Part shown: in pieces, positions 58,049 to 64,000 of the stretch
Numbering within the stretch: the first letter of the stretch is position 1
Layout of the letters: every line of letters begins with the position of its first letter
Assembly (NCBI RefSeq): GCF_041053055.1
Contig: NZ_CP163443.1
Coordinates: 7,299,001-7,363,000, forward strand
Reading direction: 5' to 3'
Origin: Streptomyces sp. R41
Lineage (GTDB): Bacteria > Actinomycetota > Actinomycetes > Streptomycetales > Streptomycetaceae
Length of the DNA stretch: 64,000 nt
Made by a program: the position numbers and the translations under genes
The notes under the pieces: generated by a model
The model's database searches: none
Seen by the model: the letters and a program-made list of their open reading frames with translations, nothing else
Told to the model about the DNA's origin: nothing

Positions 58049-58666
58049 ATGGGACACCGTGAGGATCTGCTCGAAGGCGCCAAGCGCTGCCTGCTGGAGA
58101 AGGGGTTCGTGCGCACGACGGCGCGCGACATCGTCAAGGAGTCGGGGACGAACCTGGCGTCCATCGGCTACCACTACGGATCGAAGGACGCGTTGCTCAC
58201 GCAGGCGTTCGTGGAGCTGGTGCAGGAGTGGGGCGAGAAGTTCGCCCCGGCCTCGGCGCGTGAGGTCGAGCCCGGCGGCTCGGTCGAGCGGTTCCACAGC
58301 GTGTGGGCGCGGATGCTGGAGTCCTTCGAGGACTTCCGGCCCGTCTGGGCCGCCAGCATGGAGATCGTGACGCAGGGGGACCGGGTGCCGCAGCTGCGGG
58401 ATCTGATGGCGAAGGCGCAGATCGAGGGGCGGTCCGGCCTCGTCGCGATGATGACGGGCCTGGACGAGGACACGCTCGACGAGCGGACCGTCCAGTCGCT
58501 CGGCGGCTTCTACCAGGCGCTGCTCAACGGCCTGATGGTGCAGTGGCTCTTCGACCCCGCCAGCGCGTCCACGGCGGACGACCTCACGGAGGGGCTGCGG
58601 CGGGTGATCGACGCGGCCGCGACGGCGGAGGCAGGGGTGGGGGCGGGGGCGAAGGAGCAGGACTGA
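58049..58666 (+). CDS. TetR family repressor, probable regulator of the adjacent MFS pump
   Basis: This 205-residue protein has an N-terminal HTH at residues 5-50 (L-L-E-G-A-K-R-C-L-L-E-K-G-F, then R-T-T-A-R-D-I-V-K-E-S-G-T-N-L-A-S-I-G-Y-H-Y-G). The C-terminal domain is helical and ligand-binding. TACGCT (58037-58042) ends six bases before ATG 58049, suggesting leaderless initiation; ATG 58025 would add eight residues. Its arrangement with the exporter at 57939 is the standard TetR-pump pair. Confidence 0.88.
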   Translation: MGHREDLLEGAKRCLLEKGFVRTTARDIVKESGTNLASIGYHYGSKDALLTQAFVELVQEWGEKFAPASAREVEPGGSVERFHSVWARMLESFEDFRPVWAASMEIVTQGDRVPQLRDLMAKAQIEGRSGLVAMMTGLDEDTLDERTVQSLGGFYQALLNGLMVQWLFDPASASTADDLTEGLRRVIDAAATAEAGVGAGAKEQD

Positions 58667-58756
58667 GATGTAGGGCTGAGGCCAGGACTTGGGTGTGGGC
58701 GTCAGGACCGTACGAGACTGCCCTCGCGCATCCCCGTAGCCTGATGTTGATCGTTT

Positions 58757-59926
58757 TCAGTGGTCCTCCGTCGTGGAGGTCGTCCGCCGGTCTCGGATCG
58801 CCGGGATCACTGCCACCAGCATCAGTGCGGCGGTGACGGCGAACGCCGACGCATAGCCCGTCCGCCCGGCCAGCGCGCCGAAACCGACCGCGCCGACGCC
58901 CATGCCGCCGTCGTACGCGAGGTTCCACAGCGCGCTGACGGTGCCGTATCCCGAGGCCTGGACCCTCGCGTACATCAGGGTCAGCGTGGCGTTCTGGGCG
59001 ATGCCGAAGCCGATGCCGAAGACGGCCACTCCGGCGAGGACGGCGACAGGACTGCCGGTCAGGGCCGTGATCAGCATGCCGGAGGAGGAGAGGACCAGGC
59101 TGGGCAGTACGAGTCGGGCCGGGTCGTGGCGGTCGGCGTACCTGCCCGCCAGCCAGCGGGCCGCGGTCGACGCGGCCGGCTGGAGGAAGAGGGCCACCGC
59201 GACGACCCCGGTGTACGAGGCCGGGACGGCGAGCGGCAGGAACGTGACGATGATCCCGGTCGCGAGGGCCGTGGTCGCGAAGACGACGGCGGGACGGGTC
59301 AGGGCGGCGGTCCGTAGTCCGGCCACCATGCCCACCGGCTTCTCGGCCGTCGATTCGCGGTCCGGCAGGCCCGGTACCGAGGCGATCGCGGCCAGCGCCG
59401 CCGCGCCCGCGGTCAGCGCGACGGGGGTGCAGCCCACGTGCGCGGCGAGCCACACGCCCAACGGCAGGGCGATCAGGGACGGTACGCCGGAGACGATGCC
59501 GACCATGGCCAGGCCCTCGCCGCGGCGCTCGGGGGGAATGAGTGACGCGGTGAGCGCGCCGCCCGCCACGAGCGTGAGCGCGAAGCCCAGGCCGCGGGCC
59601 AGGCAGACCGCCACGATCCATGCAATGTCGTGGGAGGCGGTCAGGACGAGCGCGGGTGCGCCGAGCAGGGCGAGGCCGGCGATCAGCGCGACGCGGTATC
59701 CGTAGCGCGCGACGAAGCGCGGAGCGGCCAGTTCGCCGAGGACCGTCGAGAGCATGAGGGCGCCGGTGGCCAGGCCCGCGCCCGACGCCGTCGCGTAGCG
59801 CGGGACGACCGACAGGAGCAGGAAGAAGCTCACCGAGGCGCCGATCATGCTCACGAAGCGGAGCATCAAGGGGCGGGTAAGGAGAGGGGGTTGCGTCGTC
59901 GGCGTCGTCCGCGCGGTAGTCGTCAT
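58757..59926 (-). CDS. MFS transporter, 12-helix type
   Basis: This 389-residue transporter has about 12 helices. It has A-P-R-F-V-A-R-Y-G-Y-R in the loop 2-3 position and A-G-R-Y-A-D-R-H-D-P-A-R in the central loop, both MFS-like. It resembles small drug or sugar exporters; the substrate is unknown. No ribosome site; the reverse-strand TAACGT (59934-59939) is seven bases before the ATG. It is divergent from a MocR regulator with only 47 bases between starts, so the regulator probably controls it. Confidence 0.85.
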   Translation of the reverse strand: MTTTARTTPTTQPPLLTRPLMLRFVSMIGASVSFFLLLSVVPRYATASGAGLATGALMLSTVLGELAAPRFVARYGYRVALIAGLALLGAPALVLTASHDIAWIVAVCLARGLGFALTLVAGGALTASLIPPERRGEGLAMVGIVSGVPSLIALPLGVWLAAHVGCTPVALTAGAAALAAIASVPGLPDRESTAEKPVGMVAGLRTAALTRPAVVFATTALATGIIVTFLPLAVPASYTGVVAVALFLQPAASTAARWLAGRYADRHDPARLVLPSLVLSSSGMLITALTGSPVAVLAGVAVFGIGFGIAQNATLTLMYARVQASGYGTVSALWNLAYDGGMGVGAVGFGALAGRTGYASAFAVTAALMLVAVIPAIRDRRTTSTTEDH

Positions 59927-59930
59927 GGAA

Positions 59931-59945
59931 ACGACGTTAGGTCGT
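59931..59945. promoter_or_regulatory. Inverted repeat between MFS and MocR genes
   Basis: ACGAC and GTCGT flank GTTAG. The repeat overlaps the inferred -10 of the MFS gene (59934-59939), where binding would block its transcription. Confidence 0.45.
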
Positions 59946-59973
59946 GGCCGGACCGCCGGTAAGCTCCAATTCC

Positions 59974-61383
59974 ATGCCTCCGCAGTGGGCCGGTTTGTCG
60001 CCCGAGCTGCTCCTGTCCGTCGACCGGGGCAGCGGTGAGCAGTTGCGCGCGCAGCTGGAACGACAGGTGCGCGACGCGATCCGCACCGGTCGGCTGGCCG
60101 CCGGCGAACGCCTTCCGTCCTCCCGCGAACTCGCCCGGGCACTCGGCCTGTCGAGGGGGCTGGTCCAGGACTGCTACGCCCAACTCCAGGCGGAGGGCTA
60201 CCTCGTGACGCGCGTCGGCTCCGCCACACGAGTCGCGGGGGGCGCCCATGTGCCTCCCGCGCCCACCTCCGCACACCCGGCCGCCCCGCGCCTGATCGCC
60301 GACTTCCGGCACGGCGTCCCGGACTTGGGCAGTTTTCCGCTCGCCGACTGGCTGTGGGCGATGCGTGAGGCGGGCCGCGCCATGCCGACGAGCGAGTTCG
60401 ACTACGGGGATCCCCAGGGCAATTCGGCCCTCCGTGAGGTCATGTCCGGGTATCTGCGCCGGGTGCGTGCCGCCGCGGCCGACCCCGAGCGGATCGTGGT
60501 CTGCTCCGGTTACGCGCAGGGCCTCGGGCTGGCTCTGCGCAGCCTGGCCCGGGGCGGCGTACGGGTCGTGGCGTACGAGGACCCGGGCACGCCGGGCACG
60601 GCGGCGGCCGCCGCGGAGGCCGTGGGCCTGACCGCGGTGCCCGTACCGGTCGACGACGACGGCATCGACGTACGAGCGCTCGACGCGACCGGAGCACGGG
60701 CCGTCATCGTCACCCCCGCGCACCAGTGGCCCACCGGAGTCGTCCTCGCGCCCGCGCGCCGGCTCGCCCTCATCGACTGGGCCATGCGCCGGGACGCGTA
60801 CGTCATCGAGGACGACTACGACGCCGAGTTCCGCTACGACCGGGAGCCCGTGGGCGCGCTGCAGGGGCTCGCCGCGGACCGGGTGATCTCCATCGGCACC
60901 GTCAGCAAGTCCCTCGCCCCGGCGCTGCGCATCGGCTGGCTGCTCTGCCCGCCCGCGCTCACCGGCCCCATCACGGAGGCCAAGCGCCTCACCGACCGCG
61001 GCTCCCCGACCCTCGACCAGCTCGCCCTCGCCAAGCTGATCGAGTCCGGCCGCTACGACCGCCATCTGCGCCGCATGCGCACCACCTACGCGACCCGGCG
61101 CACGGCTCTTGTCTCCGCCCTCGCCGAGCACGCCCCCGAGGTCCGGCTCACCGGTCTCGCCGCGGGGTTCCACGCCGTCGCGCACCTCGCCGCACCCGCC
61201 GACGAGCAGGCCGTCGTCATCGCGGCGCGGGAACGCTCCGTCGGGCTGTACGGCATGAGCCCGTGCCGCTCCACGCACGCGACCACGCCGGTTCAACTGG
61301 TGCTGGGTTTCGGGGGTGTGGGGGAGCGGGCGATCACGGAGGGCATCGCGGCGGTCGGCGTGCTCGCGGGGCGCGCTCTCTAG
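59974..61383 (+). CDS. MocR/PdxR-type GntR regulator with aminotransferase-like domain
   Basis: This 469-residue regulator has a GntR-type winged HTH at residues 20-90 (Q-L-E-R-Q-V-R-D-A-I-R-T-G-R-L, S-S-R-E-L-A-R-A-L-G-L-S-R, Q-A-E-G-Y-L) joined to a fold-type I aminotransferase-like domain. The PLP lysine is in G-T-V-S-K-S-L-A-P-A-L-R-I-G, and E-D-D-Y-D-A-E-F-R-Y-D is the usual MocR motif. PdxR members activate pyridoxal phosphate synthesis genes, but the neighbour here is a transporter, so the effector or target may differ. TAAGCT (59960-59965) is eight bases before the ATG. Confidence 0.9.
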   Translation: MPPQWAGLSPELLLSVDRGSGEQLRAQLERQVRDAIRTGRLAAGERLPSSRELARALGLSRGLVQDCYAQLQAEGYLVTRVGSATRVAGGAHVPPAPTSAHPAAPRLIADFRHGVPDLGSFPLADWLWAMREAGRAMPTSEFDYGDPQGNSALREVMSGYLRRVRAAAADPERIVVCSGYAQGLGLALRSLARGGVRVVAYEDPGTPGTAAAAAEAVGLTAVPVPVDDDGIDVRALDATGARAVIVTPAHQWPTGVVLAPARRLALIDWAMRRDAYVIEDDYDAEFRYDREPVGALQGLAADRVISIGTVSKSLAPALRIGWLLCPPALTGPITEAKRLTDRGSPTLDQLALAKLIESGRYDRHLRRMRTTYATRRTALVSALAEHAPEVRLTGLAAGFHAVAHLAAPADEQAVVIAARERSVGLYGMSPCRSTHATTPVQLVLGFGGVGERAITEGIAAVGVLAGRAL

Positions 61384-61450
61384 GGACGGTTCTTGTCTCT
61401 GGAGGGGCCTTTACAGGGGTGCAGAGCCGGTTCCTGTCCCTGGAGAGGGA

Positions 61451-62866
61451 TTAGAGCCGCGCCCCCTTCAACGCCATGTGCAGCAGCAGCCGGTCCTCGC
61501 CGTCGTCCAGGTCGAGGCCGGTGAGTTGCTCGACGCGCGAGAGACGGTAGTAGAGCGTCTGGCGGTGGATGCCCAACTCCGCCGCCGTGCGCCCGGCTTG
61601 GCCCGCGCAGTCGAGGAACACCTCGGTCGTGCGGGCGAGTTCGCGGTGGGCGGGGGCCAGCAGGACCCGTACCGCGGGGTCCTGGGCGGCCTCCGGAGGC
61701 AGGGACGTCAGGAGCCGGAACGGCCCGATGGACCCCCACTCGGCGACCGGGCCGAGGCGCGGCTCCGCCAGCACGGCGCGCGCGGCGGCGGACGCCTCCT
61801 GCCAGGCCGTGCCCAGCTCGGCGAGCCCGACGCGGGCGGTGGCGACCCCGGCCGCGGCCCGCCCGGGGCGATCACCTCCGGCCGCCCCGCCCGGTGCGGC
61901 TCCGGCTGTCCCGCCGTTCTTCGCCCCGCCGTATGCGGCACCGGCTGCCCTGCCGGGCTCTGTTCCACCCGGTGCGGCTCCGGCCGTCCCGCCAGGCTTC
62001 GCCCCGCCCGATGCGGCACCGGCCGCCCCGCCGGACTCAACCCCTCCCGATGCGCCACCGCCCGTGGACCGATCCGCCCCGCGGCCGCCCTCCGCCTCCC
62101 GCACGAACCGCGAAGCCGCCGTCAGTGCCGGAGTCAGTACGTCCGCCGACCGCAGTCGTACGAGCAGCGCCAGGCTCTGCCCGCTGGCCCCCCATGGCAC
62201 CGTGCACAGCGCCGTCGCCCCCGGCACCGTACGGGCGGAAGGGGCGTCGTCCGGGTCGGCCGAGGGCCACGGGGCGACGCAGACGACGGTGTGCAGTCCG
62301 TCGCCGCGCGGGCCGAGGGCGGTGCGCAGTTCGGCGACGGCCATGTCGCGCTGCCAGCCGCGCTCGGCGGTGAGGACGGCGCGCAGCTCGCGGGTGAGGT
62401 CCGCGCCGGCCTGGGCCTCGTCGGCGAGCAGGGCGCCGATGCGGGAGGCGACCTCCATGGCGGCGGTGAGCTGGGCGTCGGTAGGTCCTGGCTCGTCGGC
62501 CAGCAGCCATACGTAACCGAGGACGACCCCCCGATGGCGTACCGGGAGGCAGATCCTTCCGCGGTACACCCCCGCTTCCGGAGTCGGCGGAATGCGCACC
62601 GGACCCGTCGCCCGTGCGATGCCGAAGCTCTCGAACCATGCCCGGACCGCCGAAGTGGAGCGGCGCGTGAGGATCGAGCGGGTGCGGACGGGGTCGAGGG
62701 AGGCCTCGTCGAAGTCGCCGTCGCTGTCGTACGCGCCGAAGGCGATCAGTTCGAAGTCGCGGTTCTCCAGGGTCGCGGGGGCACCGAGGAGCGCCGAGAT
62801 CTCGTCGACCAGCTCCTGGTACTCACCGCGGCCTGCCCCGCGGACCACCTTGAAATCGCCCGTCAC
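61451..62866 (-). CDS. PucR/CdaR-type regulator beside proline dehydrogenase
   Basis: This 471-residue regulator has an N-terminal sensor region (about 1-150), a middle GGDEF-related region, and a C-terminal PucR HTH ([18 protein letters not shown]). Between about residues 270 and 330 is an Ala/Gly-rich stretch of 13-residue repeats. GTG 62866 was chosen because CAGAAT (reverse strand, 62873-62878) is six bases before it; ATG 62884 would add six residues. Mycobacterial PruC, a PucR-type activator next to proline catabolic genes, is a likely counterpart, so proline-responsive control of the divergent gene is inferred. Confidence 0.85.
   Translation of the reverse strand: MTGDFKVVRGAGRGEYQELVDEISALLGAPATLENRDFELIAFGAYDSDGDFDEASLDPVRTRSILTRRSTSAVRAWFESFGIARATGPVRIPPTPEAGVYRGRICLPVRHRGVVLGYVWLLADEPGPTDAQLTAAMEVASRIGALLADEAQAGADLTRELRAVLTAERGWQRDMAVAELRTALGPRGDGLHTVVCVAPWPSADPDDAPSARTVPGATALCTVPWGASGQSLALLVRLRSADVLTPALTAASRFVREAEGGRGADRSTGGGASGGVESGGAAGAASGGAKPGGTAGAAPGGTEPGRAAGAAYGGAKNGGTAGAAPGGAAGGDRPGRAAAGVATARVGLAELGTAWQEASAAARAVLAEPRLGPVAEWGSIGPFRLLTSLPPEAAQDPAVRVLLAPAHRELARTTEVFLDCAGQAGRTAAELGIHRQTLYYRLSRVEQLTGLDLDDGEDRLLLHMALKGARL
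61890..62045 (-). repeat. 78-bp (2 x 39 bp) tandem repeats in the PucR gene
   Basis: Units 61890-61967 and 61968-62045 are about 80% identical. Each is two 39-bp subunits encoding 13 residues of the form [14 protein letters not shown] partial unit follows. Confidence 0.85.
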
Positions 62867-63052
62867 ACGGGCATTCTGCCCCATTTTCCACGGCGCCTCA
62901 TACAGATGTCTGAGATCCAGGGCACGGATGCGTGACAGCTGTCGATGGTCGACGATCGGAGGGATCCTTAGGTTTCACGGTGGTTCTCCGTGCCGTACCC
63001 GAAAAGTCTTCCAAGGGCCCGCGGCCGTCCGTTCTTTCCGTGGAGGTGCCCC

Positions 63053-63979
63053 GTGCTGGGTCCCGTGATTCTCGCCGCGTCGCGCAGCGACAAGATGCGC
63101 CGCTTCGTGTCGGCGGCCCCCGGCACCAAGCAGGTGGTCGCCCGCTTCATCGCCGGCGAGACGGTCGACCAGGTCATTCCGATCGTCCAGGACGCCGTCG
63201 CCAAGGGACTCGAGGTCACCCTCGACGTCGTCGGCGAGGACATCACCACCCGCGAGCAGGCCTGCGCCGCCCGGGACGCGTACCTGGAGCTCATCGAGCA
63301 CCTGAAGGACCTGGACCTCGGCACCAAGGCGGAGATGTCCATCAAGCTGTCGATGTTCGGGCAGGCGCTGGAGGGCGGGCACGAGCTGGCCCTCGCCAAC
63401 GTCCGCCCGGTCGTCGAGGCCGCCGCCGCGATCGGCACCACCGTCACGCTGGACGCCGAGGACCACACCACCCTCGACTCGATGTTCGCCATCCACGAGG
63501 AGCTGCGGAAGGACTTCCCGCAGACCGGCTGCGTCATCCAGGCCTACCTGTTCCGCACCGAGGCCGACGCCCGCCGCCTCGCCGCGAGCGGCAGCCGCGT
63601 ACGCCTGGTGAAGGGCGCCTACAAGGAGCCCGCCGAGGTCGCCTACCAGCAGAAGGCGGAGACCGACAAGGCGTACGTCCGCATCCTGCGCATCCTTATG
63701 GAGGGCGACGGGTACCCGATGATCGGGTCCCACGACCCGCGCCTCATCTCCATCGCGCAGGAGCTCGCGCGCCAGGCCGGGCGCAAGCTGGACGAGTACG
63801 AGTTCCAGATGCTGTACGGCATCCGCGGCGAGGAGCACCTGCGGCTCGCCGCCGAGGGCCACCGCATGCGGGTCTACACCGCGTACGGCACCGACTGGTA
63901 CGGGTACTTCATGCGCCGCCTCGCGGAGAAGCCGGCCAACCTCCTCTTCTTCGCACGCTCGATCCTCACCAAGGGCTGA
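63053..63979 (+). CDS. Proline dehydrogenase (monofunctional, FAD)
   Basis: This 308-residue enzyme oxidises proline to pyrroline-5-carboxylate, the first step of proline catabolism. The (beta-alpha)8 barrel motifs are clear: K-L-S-M-F-G, L-D-A-E-D-H, Q-A-Y-L-F-R-T, R-L-V-K-G-A-Y-K-E, G-S-H-D-P-R-L-I, and E-F-Q-M-L-Y-G-I-R. The length matches the monofunctional PutA/PruB type. GGAGG six bases before GTG 63053 sets the start; longer starts would add a basic non-family extension. The pyrroline-5-carboxylate dehydrogenase gene is expected just beyond the window. Confidence 0.95.
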   Translation: MLGPVILAASRSDKMRRFVSAAPGTKQVVARFIAGETVDQVIPIVQDAVAKGLEVTLDVVGEDITTREQACAARDAYLELIEHLKDLDLGTKAEMSIKLSMFGQALEGGHELALANVRPVVEAAAAIGTTVTLDAEDHTTLDSMFAIHEELRKDFPQTGCVIQAYLFRTEADARRLAASGSRVRLVKGAYKEPAEVAYQQKAETDKAYVRILRILMEGDGYPMIGSHDPRLISIAQELARQAGRKLDEYEFQMLYGIRGEEHLRLAAEGHRMRVYTAYGTDWYGYFMRRLAEKPANLLFFARSILTKG

Positions 63980-64000
63980 GACCGAACCACCCGCTCATAA

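Overview
The window reads as core chromosome of a Streptomyces or very close actinomycete. The reasons are very high GC with strong G/C at third codon positions, many GTG starts, GatCAB plus NAD-dependent ligase, LAL-type LuxR regulators, two c-di-GMP proteins, dispersed hairpin repeats of a Streptomyces kind, and a single in-frame TTA codon. The order ligA, GGDEF/EAL gene, gatCAB, GGDEF/EAL gene, ilvB-ilvN-ilvC, serA, proline dehydrogenase matches my recollection of S. coelicolor around SCO5476 to SCO5519. No tRNA, rRNA, CRISPR array, prophage or intact transposon was seen.

Layout. 0-1.4 kb: two tandem SseB-like genes. 1.9-8.3 kb: a complete oligopeptide ABC importer (permease, lipoprotein, permease, two ATPases). 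8.4-16.4 kb: housekeeping and accessory genes (M1-type metallopeptidase, TRIC-like channel, membrane-anchored esterase, thioesterase, a DinB-like/WYL regulator pair, a lipoprotein, a TetR, two small membrane proteins). 16.6-20.8 kb: cysteine desulfurase and MnmA, which together supply sulfur for tRNA thiolation, with a Tat-type amidase between them, then an alpha/beta hydrolase and a DUF427 protein. 20.9-25.9 kb: LOG-family protein, SDR, short cobalamin-independent methionine synthase, ligA. 26.1-32.4 kb: rmdB and the gatC-gatA-small gene-gatB operon, closed by a 38-bp perfect palindrome. 32.5-43.6 kb: MMPL transporter, acetyltransferase, small proteins, a LAL regulator, PQQ-type sugar dehydrogenase, aldo/keto reductase, 2-hydroxyacid dehydrogenase. 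43.9-47.1 kb: second c-di-GMP gene (PAS-GGDEF-degenerate EAL). 47.1-53.0 kb: branched-chain amino acid genes behind a leader-peptide attenuator, then serA. 53.0-64.0 kb: second LAL regulator, two MFS exporters with divergent TetR and MocR regulators, and a PucR-type regulator beside proline dehydrogenase.

No wholly new multi-gene system is evident. The points most worth a second look are: (i) a TTA codon inside the GGDEF domain of rmdB, which would tie c-di-GMP turnover to bldA; (ii) an 80-bp, roughly 90% identical inverted repeat upstream of gatC enclosing a dispersed hairpin element; (iii) three palindromes spaced exactly 28 bp before a DUF4190 gene; (iv) in-frame tandem repeat expansions in four genes; (v) an unusual number of apparently leaderless starts; and (vi) the ilvB attenuator and several large hairpins that partition operons.
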